Shown: positions 14,100-24,204 of the stretch, in pieces
Layout: every line of letters starts with the position of its first letter
Position numbering within the stretch: position 1 is the stretch's first letter
DNA from: Vanilla planifolia
Lineage: Eukaryota; Streptophyta; Magnoliopsida; Asparagales; Orchidaceae
Reading direction: 5' to 3'
DNA length: 64,000 bases
NCBI GenBank assembly: GCA_023846275.1
Contig: JAIUJO010000293.1
Span: 422,314 to 486,313 of the forward strand
Notes under the pieces: model-generated
Databases searched by the model: none
What the model saw: only the letters and a program-made list of their open reading frames with translations
What the model was told of the DNA's origin: nothing
Translations under genes and position numbers: made by a program

Positions 14100-14749
14100 T
14101 TTACATGATGAATTTTGCATATGTAACCTTTTATTCCTACATAAGTAACAATATGCTAAGCTAAAATCTCTAGATATAAGGTTTGGAGTAGATTTGATTT
14201 CTTAATAAATTAGTTCAAAATTAGAATAACCAAGATATTTGTTTTTTAATTTGGTAAAAGTTTGGGCCTTTATTTTTCAAGCTAGGCTTGTGTTTCATAA
14301 AAGATGATAACTAAGGTCTCACTGGTTATTTAGGAAACGTAGCACCTTATGGTCAGAGTAAAAGATAGATTCTTTGAAAAACTATTAATATTCTAATCAC
14401 TTAAAGATTAAACTATGACGTACAATTTCTTTTCATATTTAGAACACTTCTTAACATCATTAAGATTCATATTAAAGATGGCAATAAGATATTTATCTTG
14501 ACAAACGACACCACATATCCCTACTTCTTGTCCATTGCATACAACCTCAAAAGTAGTACAAAAATCAAGTAGTGCTGAAATGGATGCCTTAGTTATAATC
14601 TCTTTCCAATTTGTAATATTTAGATCTATAAATTTGGTTAAATTATGTTTACTAGACTTAAAACATTTAGTAGTCAATGTGTCAATAGTATTAAAGTCTT
14701 GAAAATCATAAATAAAAAGTGGCAAGAATGTGAAATCTTTTAATGTCAT
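14100..14749 (-). pseudogene. Ty3/gypsy RNase H remnant (element 1)
   Basis: The best-preserved piece is a 113-codon open frame at 14,408-14,749. It contains ALLDFCTTFEVVCNGQEVGI, then GVVCQDKYLIAIF and LNDVKKCSKYEKKLYVIV. This mirrors the gypsy RNase H: ALPDF...FEVECDASGVGIG.VL.Q...PIAYFS.KL...K..YSTYDKELYAIV. RNase H removes the RNA strand during reverse transcription. The first catalytic Asp of the ECDASG box reads Asn here, so activity would be lost even without the stops that follow. The N-terminal part of the frame is the RT-RNase H connection. Confidence 0.85.
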
Positions 14750-15330
14750 GAATTATATTGTTGTAGGCCACTCATAAATATCTTGATTTTGTTATAGTCA
14801 ATAGACAACCCTTTAGAAGAAACTAAGTACTATAAGGAGGCAACCTTAGTTATGAAGAATTCACATTTATTTAGATTGATAAATAAGTATTTCTTTTATT
14901 GAGTGCAACATAATTTATGAAAATAGACTAGTTATAGATGAAATGTCATCAAAATAAAGTATGATAAATTACCTTAATTATGCTTTTAAAACCTAGGCCA
15001 TCAATCTCATCAATTTAGTTAATGTGTCTTATAACCCAAATGGCATCACTTACTATTCGTAAAAACTAACTTTAGTCTTAAATACTATCTTTCATTCATC
15101 TCTTATAAACCTTTTTTAAGGGCAAACACTTTTTAAGTTTATTTTAGAAAATACTATGGCACTTAACATCTAATTTAATATGTCATATAAATAGAAAATA
15201 AAAAACTTATACTTTATTGTTATTTGGTTAATCACTTGATTATCAACACACATCCTCCATGTTCCATCCTTTTGGCTGGCTAAAAGTATAATGATAGCAC
15301 AATGACTAATACTTTCTTAAATAAATCACT
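14750..15330 (-). pseudogene. Ty3/gypsy reverse transcriptase remnant (element 1)
   Basis: On the minus strand the N-terminal fingers read KDGTWRMCVDNQVIN at about 15,235-15,280, followed by a VFSKINLKS segment equivalent to VFSKIDLRSGYHQ. The palm active site YFDD is intact at 14,945-14,956 within ILYFDDISSITS. The downstream IYEWPTT segment near 14,765-14,790 equals the I.EWPTP motif that ends the RT thumb. Stops and frame changes lie between these words, so this is a pseudogene despite the intact catalytic box. Confidence 0.88.
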
Positions 15331-15349
15331 TTTAAAGTAGTTTTTCTAC

Positions 15350-15631
15350 CTAATGAGCTAACATAGCATGAGTCTCTTGGCCTAATCTATAATAGGTAAT
15401 GTTTAGTAGGCTCACTTTGGGAACTAGATTGATCATTAGTTTTATGTATTGTGTGTGTGGCAGAGTGTTAGGTAAATCATTTAGAAAAATATCCAAAAAG
15501 TCATTTAAAAAGCCTTGTATAATAAGGGGTCGTTTTAATTTGGTGGTGGCTATGTTCTCAATTATAAAAAACCAAACTAAGTCTCCTTGATCAATGGTCT
15601 TCTTAACTTGAGGTAGTGTAATCAAGCTCAA
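15350..15631 (-). pseudogene. gypsy protease-RT linker fragment (element 1)
   Basis: A 93-codon minus-strand open frame reads FLNDFLDIFLNDLPNTLPHT, then IKLMINLVPKVSLLNITYYR and a final AMLAH. This matches the conserved entry into gypsy RT: LL.EF.DVFPE.LP.GLPP.R.I.H.IDL.PGA.L.N.P.YR. The domain links protease to the reverse transcriptase fingers. The opposite-strand open frame at 15,399-15,590 is its shadow. Context on both sides is the same element. Confidence 0.82.
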
Positions 15632-15639
15632 ATTAATTA

Positions 15640-16000
15640 TCTTTTCCTTTTATTGATAATGGGTTAAAATTTTTTTTAGATTTAGTATGCTTATGTGACT
15701 AGCATTTTTGATGAGGTGGAGAAGGGTATAATGTGGTGACTTTCCCTCATAAATAAAAGAACATATGTTAGTGCTACCCTTCAAAGTTGTATCTCAATAG
15801 AAAACTCATGGTCTTCATATGATAAGTTGACTTGCATAAATATGATGTTAAATAAATTATCATCACTAAATATTTCCAATTTTAAGCATACATAACATCA
15901 TTACTTAATAGGTGTTTAGGTTTATCTATTCATGACAGAGTAGTGGTTTAGTTATTTCAATAAAGAAACTCCTATTGCATACTAGTCTATTGCATTGATG
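15640..16000 (-). pseudogene. gypsy protease region remnant (element 1)
   Basis: Broken minus-strand reading resembles the region after the aspartic protease flap in plant gypsy elements. There is a segment like the GKKI.LYPL.P stretch near 15,710-15,755, and weaker similarity to the VEKLGL..HP.PY.L.W block near 15,880-15,960. I could not find the catalytic DSG/DGG triplet. The assignment depends largely on its position between gag and RT. Confidence 0.5.
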
Positions 16001-16099
16001 CAACTATCAATCTTGATGATCATCATACATGGTTGTTCCTAAATTTTTATACTAGTGCTGAAGATGTTAGTGCAACTCCAATAATCCTATAGTTATGGG

Positions 16100-17190
16100 G
16101 TCATAAGGGTGCACCTAACCATTAAAAGCCACTAAAGTTTCCATATTTTCTAATTCTTGCACCACAACCCTATTAGACATTATATTTTCTTCTTCCTTTG
16201 ACTCTTCATGTTCATTATTACAATATAAGTTTACATCCATGGCTCTTATTTAGATTGGATATTTTGGAACATAATGGGCTTGCTTGAAGAATGGTATAAG
16301 GAAGTCGGTGATACTGTAGATTTAGGACATTTGGAAACTATGGCAAAGGGGATAAATAAATTGCAAGTGTGAGTGGGATAAGCAAGCAATGGTGGTGTGA
16401 GCCTTTAAAAGGACTAAAAGGCCATTTCTTTTAAAATAAGTTGTTCTATTTTTTTCATATTTCTAGTTATATTATAAATACTCGCTAGGGTACTAACATT
16501 TTTCAAATTAAACTCAAAGTATATTTATATCTCTTTAAACCTACCCTAAAATAGAAGAGTACTACATGTTTGGATTCATTTATATCACTTCAAAGTTTAT
16601 AATCTTAAAACTTGTTAATGTATACTTTAATATATTTACCATGTTAAAAAATGTTTCCCATTTATCCAACAATTCAATATTATAGATTATTAGAACAAAC
16701 TTATTGTATAAACTAATGTTAAGTTTTCTAAAAGTTTGGGATATCTCCTTATAAGTAATAACATATTATCACTTTAAGTTTCTACAAGACCTATGTATAG
16801 TCTTAATAAATTAAATTTTTATATTGAATTATTTGGTGCTAGTTAAAGTATTTATCTATACTAGTCTATTAGTGAACATAATCCTTAAGAATTATCATTA
16901 AAAGTTAAGGCATCTAGTTTCATATTAAGGATATGTTCATTCTCTCTTTTGATGCCTCTTAAGTCTTTCTTCTTTACTAGGCATATCTAGATCATCATTT
17001 AGCTTTGACTCATTCGAAGGCTTATTCCTTCTTCTATGGTTATGGTTGGTCTTATGGATACCTTAGTGAGATTCATCAGAAGGATCATCATATCTTCTAT
17101 GGTTTTTATGTCTCTTAGGGTTTTTTATACTAGATTATTAGGTGTGGTATTTCTTCCCTTATTATGTCTTTATCTTCTAAGTTTTGATTC
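16100..17190 (-). pseudogene. gypsy gag remnant (element 1)
   Basis: At 16,910-17,165 the minus strand encodes an Arg/His/Asp/Ser-rich segment (HRRYDDPSDES, then HRRRNKPSNES). This resembles the charged RRR..DDSSDES region near the N-terminus of plant gypsy Gag. At about 16,145-16,230 an acidic segment NNEHEESKEEENIM is typical of the spacer between the zinc knuckle and the protease. No clear CCHC knuckle was found. Stops are frequent. The plus-strand open frame at 17,036-17,227 is a shadow. Confidence 0.5.
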
Positions 17191-17227
17191 ACATTATCGG
17201 TTTAAGAGAATTTGTATAACCATCTAG

Positions 17228-17754
17228 GTGAATTAGGCTATTGATTAGGATAGTTCTCGCATGTAATAATGGATTAAGTTTTATCTTTAGTTTTAATTTG
17301 GTTCTTAAATTTTGTTTGATATTTGGCAAGAGCTACTAGGCCTTGTGTTCATATAAACATTTGGCACATTAGCATATCAAGAAAGGAGAATAATGAGTGA
17401 TATCCACTTTCTATATATTTGTTTTATTTAAAATAATTTGTAAATGCAAGTAATCACAACTATAGACTCCTAAAGTTGAGATGGCATGTGTTTCTAAAAA
17501 AATGATGATTGATTATGAACTCACTTTTATCAAACCGCCAATTACATAGAACTATATGGTGCTTAAGAAAGGTGATAAGGAGTCATATCTCTATTTTTGT
17601 ACATCTCCAAAGATAAAATTTGTCGAAAACAAATTAAGAGTTCTTTAGTGGGCACACATTGTTAAGGAAATTTTTTGAACCAAAAAATATTTATTGTTAG
17701 AATTTTTTTTAAAATATAATTTTTAAATATTAAATCGAACACCATAGTGCTAAA
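17228..17754. other. 5' leader region of element 1
   Basis: This sits between gag debris and the recognisable right LTR-like repeat. There is no coding motif. A degenerate stretch at 17,312-17,324 has about half the bases of the reverse complement of an initiator-Met primer binding site, with the mismatches mostly C-to-T. That is too weak to call. If it were real, the LTR would start near 17,327 rather than 17,755. Confidence 0.4.
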
Positions 17755-18900
17755 CCAATGTTGATGTAGGATAAATTGGACTTTTACTATGATCTAATTT
17801 TGATCCTATAATATGGAAATTATTAATAGATTATTAGAAAATATTAAATAATACCATACATTAATTAGGGTTAGATGCTGTGTGAGATATTTTATAATTA
17901 TTTAAATATTAGCCTATTAATTTTACCATATATTCTTAAGTAGAGTGCTGGTAACACAATAAGAGTTAAGTTTAATGATTCACGAAATAGTTTTATCACA
18001 TCAAATTTCACTCAAATAAAATAAAAACTTTAAGAAAAACTTTGTTTGGAGTACTTGAATAGAAGAAAGTGTAAAGTTTACTTTAGATTACCATTTATAA
18101 AATAAAAGTTATAGAAAGAGTGCACCTTTTTGGTGATGGTGGCTTATATTTCATTTTAATCTAGTTTGTAAAGTATCAAAGATGGAAAAGAATGATGAGT
18201 TGGAGGTTTGGGGTAACAAGATGGTTGCTAGGATCTCAAGCCTTGTTGAGGACTGTGGTCATTTTGTGATTGGGTGAAAAGAGCAACAAAGTGGGTGAAG
18301 ACTTATGGGTGTTGACAGAAAGGTGAATTTGTTTGATTGTCAGCTGTTGTAATAGAGGTTCTCTCAAGTTCAATCCTTGTCTCTTAAAAGAAAAAGAAAG
18401 TTTGAATATCTCTAACTAGATTTGGGTACATACTCTTTGCTCAAAAATATGGAAGCACACAAGTGAAATTTCTTTCATCAAAAACTATATTATAATAAGA
18501 GAGCTTCTCTTACTTATAATTGTACGAGAGCTTAATGTATGAAAAAAATGTAGAAAATTCACCTTTAGAAAATATTGCAAGAATGCAAAAAAAAGAGAAT
18601 AAAAATTTTAGAATTAAATCACTTGAGAATCTAAAAGAGATTTTTAGAATTTTATGACATTAATTCTTAAAAGATCAACTATATTAAATGCAAAATATAT
18701 AGATAAGGTTACTTTTTGAATTAAATAACTTAAAAATCAATAAAAATCTTCAGAAATCCATGACATTAACTCTAAGTAGATCAATTATATTTAATACAAA
18801 ATATAAAAATTTACGAAAAATGTTGACATAGGAAAAATAAAGCAATAATACAATATGATGATTGAACATCAATGATGATGTGTCTAGGATTCTAACAGTG
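17755..18900 (-). repeat. 5' LTR-like repeat of element 1
   Basis: This is the direct-repeat partner of 11,170-12,357. Shared features include the AGTAGA...AAGAGTTAAG...TAGTTTTATCACA block from 17,939, a 'CCTTGTCTCT' word near 18,375 (11,809 in the other copy), CTTTGCTCA (18,432), the AAAATTCACCTTTA block (18,555) and the ATGACATTAACTCT words (18,655 and 18,758). It carries no open frame. Its right side is cut off by the LINE, whose coding similarity starts at about 18,906. Confidence 0.7.
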
Positions 18901-18910
18901 AAGACGTCAG

Positions 18911-19117
18911 ATGATAGCGTTTGACATCTTTATTGTGCAGGAGATGGGGGCGAGAATGCATTCCTCCTCATCAAAAGTGGGCTTGATGGCTATGAAAGTG
19001 GCTATGGAGCAGGCGTATGACAGTGTGAGATGGCAATTCATTGATGAGATGATGCAACTCCTTGGCTTTCCTCCGAGATGGTTCAGGTGGGTCCTTCCAT
19101 GCATTACCTCCCCAAGA
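18911..19117 (+). pseudogene. LINE RT, fingers segment
   Basis: The N-terminal RT piece reads IFIVQEMGARMHSSSSKVGL, then MAMKVAMEQAYDSVRWQFI and GFPPRWFRWVLPCITSP. Plant L1 RTs have I..AQE..H...........KIDMEKAYD.V.W.F......GFP..W..W...C..SP at the same place. The catalytic Asp of the KIDMEKAYD motif is Ala here (KVAMEQAYD), at the first Asp; the later Asp of AYD is kept. The frame changes at about 19,113-19,118, next to a CCCC run. Confidence 0.85.
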
Positions 19118-19170
19118 AATTTGGTATTCTACTGAATGGAGATAAACCATCATGGATTGAGGCCTATGGG
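19118..19170 (+). pseudogene. LINE RT, short out-of-frame segment
   Basis: This short piece in a second frame reads KFGILLNGDKPSWIEAY and corresponds to the F.VL.NG.....F....GLRQG stretch of L1 RT. It joins the previous segment through an apparent single-base loss in a C run, and the next segment through an apparent single-base loss just before a GGGG run. Its position and content fit one continuous ancestral reading frame. Confidence 0.75.
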
Positions 19171-19727
19171 GACTGTGCCAGGGTTGCCCCCTTCCCTCAT
19201 ACTTGTTCACTTTGGTATCAGAGTTTTTCTCTATCTTGGCACTTAATTGTGAGGTTCATGTGTTACTTGACTTTAGATGCACCTCCACTGGCCCCATTAT
19301 CATGCACCTTTTATATGCTGATGATGTCATTATTTATGCACCTGCTTTACATAAGTCAGTGTCTACTATTAAGAAGATGCTCCATAAGTTCAATAAGCTT
19401 GCTGGGCTCAATGTTAATCATGAGAAATCTAGAATTTTCTTTAATAGAGGAATGAAGGAGAGAAGAATGAAGCTTGTGTCCTCTAACCTTAATACCCCGA
19501 GGGGAAATACACTCTCTTACTTGGGTATTCCTATTTTTGCCAAGCTATTCAAGAAAGTGGATTTCAATTTTTTGATTGAGAGAATTGAGTATCAGGTTGC
19601 TAAATTGTGGGTGCACCTCCTCTCCTTGGTTGGAAGGATACTATTGATCAAGGCTATTTTGGAGTCGTTCCCAAATTTTTTGATGAGTCATTGTGTGGTT
19701 CCACGTGGGGTGGTGGAGTAGATGGAA
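19171..19727 (+). pseudogene. LINE RT, palm and thumb segment with YADD
   Basis: This is the longest preserved part, about 180 codons without a stop. It opens with CQGCPLPSYLF (the RQGCPLSPYLF motif), then HLLYADDVIIYAPA with the catalytic YADD box at about 19,315-19,326. NKLAGLNVNHEKSRIFFNRG, LSYLGIPIFAKL and SLVGRILLIKAILESFPNF follow, matching the L1 thumb sequence ...GL.VN..KS.I.FS.G, SYLG.PL and GR..LIK.VL...P. The active site is intact. The remainder of the ORF is missing or shifted, so no functional protein is expected. Confidence 0.9.
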
Positions 19728-20037
19728 TAGTTGTGAGGAGAATCCTATGGTGTGGGGTAGGAATGGCTCATGCTACCCATTATGCTGACTGGGACACTGT
19801 TAAGCTCCCAAAGGACATGGGAGGCCTTGGCTTACTCAATCTCAAGGTCTGGCTCCGTGTTTTGGTCTTGAAGCATTGCAAGAGACTTTTACACCGTGAG
19901 GACAGCCTTTGGGTGGATATCATGAAGACCAAGTACCCTCTGGCAACAACCCCTGTAAGGTCTCTAGGGGTGCCTCTCATGCGGGTAGGCTTTTGCTAGA
20001 GGCCTTCCCAGACGCTCTGGGGGTTTCATTTAGTGGA
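19728..20037 (+). pseudogene. LINE ORF2, post-RT segment
   Basis: After a frameshift near 19,728 the reading RRILWCGVGMAHATHYADWD continues with VKLPKDMGGLGLLNLKVWLR and LWVDIMKTKYPL. This is the plant L1 region that follows the thumb (FLWG......H...W...C.PK..GGLG.R.L......LLAK..WR and LW....K.KY). The similarity fades after about 20,037, where GC content drops back to the flanking level. The zf-RVT and RNase H domains usual in plant L1 elements are absent. Confidence 0.8.
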
Positions 20038-22825
20038 TGGTGGATGGAATGCGCATTGATAAAATATGAGAAATAGATGGAAGAACTCTAGAGACATTAA
20101 TAGCTATAGTGTTTTTGCAACTACAATTCCACCACTGTAGAAGCAATCGATTAACCATTTCATGTTGGTTATGTTCAATTCCATGGATCATAAAAAATTG
20201 TTCGATAAGTTTGTACACCTAGGAAAATCCATAAAAGTAAGAATTTGATAGTCCCTATATGCATAGAAAGTCCATTTGTCTTCAAATTAAAAATTCTACT
20301 TCCACTTATTGTTGTCAAAATGTACTAAATTTATGAGAACCTATATATTAGTAAAGATATTTTTGAAGATAGATGACTATTCCTCTAAAGGAACTCATTC
20401 ACTACACTTTCTACTATATTGATAAGATTATTTGTAGGATAGAACATCATTACTGTATAAAGTGGAATAAGTTAGGGTGCATAGCTAGTAATCAAACCTA
20501 TTATTAAGAGTAATTTCTTCCTCTATCCAATTATCTTCATACATGTTTTGTTAACATAGTTTTGTAAGTGAACAACCTATTTCTTACCTTTGAACAAGGT
20601 GCTTTCCAGTAAAGGGATTGGATGGTAGTATCTTTTATCTTAAGAGCTTCTTGATGTTGTTCTCTTACTTGTGTTTCATTTATTTACTCTCAATAGATAA
20701 AATCTTTTGTACAATAATTTTCAAATGTGATGTGTCTTGAGAAGAGGACAAAATTCAACTATTAGGTCCAAATAGGAACCTAGTTTATAAACTCTCAAAG
20801 TTTCATATTGCTGCACTACACCTTATCTATGTAGATTGCTTAAATCTCTTCTTAATGCTTAGTTACAGAAAGGAAAAGAAATAAGGATAGATGGTTACCT
20901 TGCTTTATCTATGGGATGATTAGGAGGGCAAATGTCTCTAAAATTAATGACTAGTAGTCATTTTTCATTATAGATACATATGACTAGATTAATAAATTAA
21001 CTATTAAAGTTAAGCATGCATAGTACTTTTTAAGAACTTTGTGTGATATACATTTGAATGCTTTCCAAAAGTATAGTTTGATAATAGAGTTACTAACTTT
21101 GAACTTGCAATTCAAAACATCAAAGTAGTTCTTGTGCAATGAAGATATTTTTAGTGAATTCCGCTTTGTAATAGTTGATGGCTCTATTAAGATGATTGTG
21201 TGGACAAGAGGGATTGTAGGCTAACAACCAACAAATTAAATTTTTTTCAAAGAAACTATAAGTTCAAACTAGTATACAATCTTTAGTAGATGAAGTTCAA
21301 TAAGATCTTGGAAGGAAGATTGTATTAGTACTTATGAATTTTTTAAGTAATAAGTTCCCAACTAGAGACATTGATAGCTTCATAATTTTCTTCTTGATAA
21401 ACAATGCTTGTAAAAGAAATTATTAAACCCATCCAATTTAAAAGCACCAAGAAAAAACCATCAAAAAATATTATTTTTATATTTCCTCAATAGAAATTAG
21501 CTAAATTAGCATCATATTAAATTTTAGTGAGTGTAAGGATAATAAAGCAAAGTTGTTCCCATTTTGCTTGGTAGGGTCAATAGGGAAGCGAGAGGTGAAG
21601 CAACCCACAACATATTTGGAATTAAATCGTCCTCTAAGACTCAAATCCTACTTGCATCTTTAATTCATTGTATATTAAGCTTACTTTGCCTATTTTTTTC
21701 CATTATGTGGAAGAATGTTTTGCTTTTATTGCCTTCCTTGAGCCAAATAGTACTTTCATTCAAGTGTTTAATAAATCTCCATTATTTTAGTACCAATGAA
21801 AAACTAATACTAAACTTTAACAATTCAAAACTTTATAATTCATTTATAGCTTGCTAAGGTCTTTTTCTTTCTCCAAAAGTGGCTCTTCTACTTCTTCAAT
21901 CAACTAGATTATATTTCCAAATTTAGCTTTCTTCATGTTCAGTCTTATGTCTCCTCATTTTGTAAGCTAGGGCCCTCATTCCTAAACCAACAATTAGAAG
22001 ACTCTAGTTTTCAGCGAACACTAGATAGAATTCTTTGCTTTCAATCAATGTGCTTTGGAATTTTATGTCTTTGAATAGAACTATTTTTTGGAGGAAGGAT
22101 AAAAAAGGGAGTGGTCCAATACGATGTAGTTCATATGTTAAACCATTATATTGGAATTGTTTTGAGCTAATCATGATTCATTAGGGTTCTATCCAAAAGA
22201 GTGATATTTAAATTCTTGAATGTTAGTAATGACATAAATTCTCCCTACCATCCAAGGAAGACAATTAGCCTCCACCATCAATGTTAAATCACACCAAAAA
22301 TCTCTTGTATTAATGAAATAGTTCTTGGCATACACAAATGGGTGACACCTCATTTATGTATTATGCTTTATAACCATGTGGAGACATTGTTCTTCATTTT
22401 AATTATTTGTCCTTAAAAGTCATACAACTAAAATGCCCATACTTTGTTAGAGATGTTCCCAAAAAAGAAAAACATTAGCTCCTTTGAATGATGCCCATTA
22501 GTTTGTTACCTTCAAAATGTTCCAAAAATGAAGTTAATTTTGTGAAATTTGATCAAGTTCATAAGGCATGAATCTTTTGTAGAATTAACTACATTATTAA
22601 TGTTCAAAGTTAAGGTATTATACATTATAGTATATAATGTTAGTATTTTGAGATGCCTAAATCCTTTTTAGTTCATTTTAAGGAAAATCAGTTTTTTGCA
22701 TTCCATTTAGTAGCTTTTCATCTTGATATGTGGCTGATAGCCACTATAAAGCCAACTTGGTCCATCTAAAAAAGGTTAAGTGCCTTTGGTTTTTCTTAGA
22801 GATCCTCACTAAAGCTTTTAAGTAA
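20038..22825. other. AT-rich non-coding sequence
   Basis: I see no recognisable gene or RNA. An open frame at 21,564-21,857 (97 codons, ending in a hydrophobic Leu/Ile/Phe-rich part) shows no family motif. The interval could contain the 5' LTR of the second gypsy relic, but no partner repeat was found on its other side. Confidence 0.6.
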
Positions 22826-23662
22826 TTGAATGTCTATTTGTCACAACTTATCGTGCCTCATCTACATGCACGTTGTGCTTGGTGGCTTGTGAAATCCATG
22901 CACATTCTATTAAGGGATCAGATGACACAGAATCTACAACTTGTAATGCCTTGGGTCAGTGGTAAATTGTGTCTACATAACGAGGTAAGCAAGATGAATG
23001 AAAGATGGAGAAGTTCTCGGAGGGAGCAATCTTCTTATGCAAGCATAAGTTACTTCATCAACACAATAAATTTGAAAGAAAATTGCCATGCAAAGAAAAT
23101 GTTTTTAAATCAAGGGACACTTATGGGTACTTTTGAGGATGCCATCATTAATATTCCTATTATTCATGAGAATTGATAAGGTCAATTCAAGTTAGAAATA
23201 CTTTATTAATGATGGTACTATGGGTGCAAAAACATTAGATTCCTAATTAAATTAACCTGAGACCTATTTCTTCTTGTACAATTACTCTTCATTTAACAAA
23301 GTAGTATCTACTTGATTGAAAATGTTGAGCCATGCATTGGCCCAGTTGAATGTAAATTTAAGAACTCATTTAGATATAGAGCTAATATGGATTCTAACTA
23401 AGAAATTAATTTGAGAAAACTTTTAACCCATAGTTTATGTATGAAAGGTAGTGGAAGTAGCTCTATCTTTAATATTGAAAAGAGAAAACAATCTAAGTTT
23501 GCACCATTAAACTTCAAAGACAAGCTATAGTATTAAGGATATCTATTGCAAAGATGTAGACTTTATATATGTACTTCTATGGTTTTTATTATCCTATTGC
23601 TGCATTAGTAATCTTTATCCCTATATAATCTTTGGTGTAAGAAAGTAGATTTACAATGGACA
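22826..23662 (+). pseudogene. possible gag N-terminal debris (element 2)
   Basis: A 116-codon open frame (22,826-23,176) lies upstream of, and in the same frame as, the zinc-knuckle fragment. It is followed by stops. Its sequence (for example CAWWLVKSMHILLRDQ) matches no gag motif I know. Its inclusion in the element rests only on position and frame. It may be unrelated. Confidence 0.25.
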
Positions 23663-23935
23663 TTGATATATTGGCTTTTGAGAAGAAGAGTCAAAATATG
23701 GAAACAAAGACATAGGATTTCACACTTCAAGAGGATTAACATTAATATAATGAACTCAAAATGGAGAAGAGAAAAATATCCAAAAAAGTGGATGATAGCC
23801 ACAATAATAACAACACCATTTACAAGTGAGAGTCACAAAAATTGTACCCACTACAAAAAGCAAGGTGCCATATGAGAAAAATGTTGTATCTTTTACAATA
23901 ATCTTTTCTTAGCCACGTTTAAGAAAAATAAGGAA
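23663..23935 (+). pseudogene. gag zinc-knuckle fragment (element 2)
   Basis: The frame ends in SHKNCTHYKKQGAI, a stop, then EKCC. With spacing C-x2-(Y)-x4-(A)-x4-C it fits a retroviral CCHC knuckle (23,843-23,884) in which the second Cys has become Tyr and the His has become Ala. A basic LFLATFKKNKEN segment follows, as in many plant Gag proteins. Such knuckles bind the element RNA. Only about 300 bp separate this from the RT, so protease sequence seems deleted or unrecognisable. Confidence 0.6.
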
Positions 23936-24204
23936 AACATACCTTTGTTGCAACTAAAATTGAGATGTTTCTTAACGCTTGATAATAAAAAGATAATACC
24001 ATCTTTTTTTGTAAGGCCAATAGAACTTATATTTAATGAAATTATAATAGAAAGAGTGGAATAATTTTCAACCTATATTCATGTAGATGAGTTGGTCAAG
24101 AGGCGTTTGGCATCGACCTTGAACTAAGAGTTACTTTACTGGTAAAGAATATTATTGGATGGCCATAATAGAATGATAAGAACAAAGGTTTAATTATAGA
24201 ATTA

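Larger units (their letters stand above)
11170..18905 (-). mobile_element. decayed Ty3/gypsy LTR retrotransposon (element 1)
   Basis: This is a minus-strand LTR retrotransposon relic of about 7.7 kb. From right to left it shows an LTR-like repeat (17,755-18,900), gag debris, protease/linker, reverse transcriptase, RNase H, integrase and a second LTR-like repeat (11,170-12,357). The domain order protease-RT-RNase H-integrase defines Ty3/gypsy rather than Ty1/copia. Each domain is recognisable by several conserved words, but all are broken by stops and frameshifts, so it cannot encode its own proteins. The two terminal repeats are in the same orientation and roughly three-quarters identical over their best 100 bp, which implies an old insertion. 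Exact LTR ends, the primer binding site and target duplications could not be fixed. Confidence 0.8.
18906..20037 (+). mobile_element. truncated L1-type LINE (reverse transcriptase fragment)
   Basis: This non-LTR retrotransposon fragment is visibly more GC-rich than its surroundings. It covers only the RT domain and the start of the downstream region of ORF2. The endonuclease, ORF1, the C-terminal RNase H/CCHC part and a poly(A) tail are not seen. The reading passes through several frames but keeps family motifs in order: a Gln-Glu box, the MAMKVAMEQAYDSVRW fingers motif, GFPPRWFRWV, LLNGDKPSW, CQGCPLPSYLF, HLLYADDV, SYLGIPIF, RILLIKA and PKDMGGLGLLNLK. It starts exactly where the right LTR-like repeat of element 1 stops matching, suggesting nested insertion. 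Confidence 0.88.

Noticed and set aside
15399-15590. 63-codon plus-strand open frame
   Set aside because: It is the antisense shadow of the gypsy protease-RT linker fragment on the minus strand.
17312-17324. Primer binding site for initiator-Met tRNA of element 1
   Set aside because: Only about half of the bases match, and the neighbouring LTR-like similarity starts some 430 bp away. The C-to-T mismatches are suggestive but not enough.
18971-19210. 79-codon minus-strand open frame
   Set aside because: It is antisense to the LINE reverse transcriptase and has no motif of its own.
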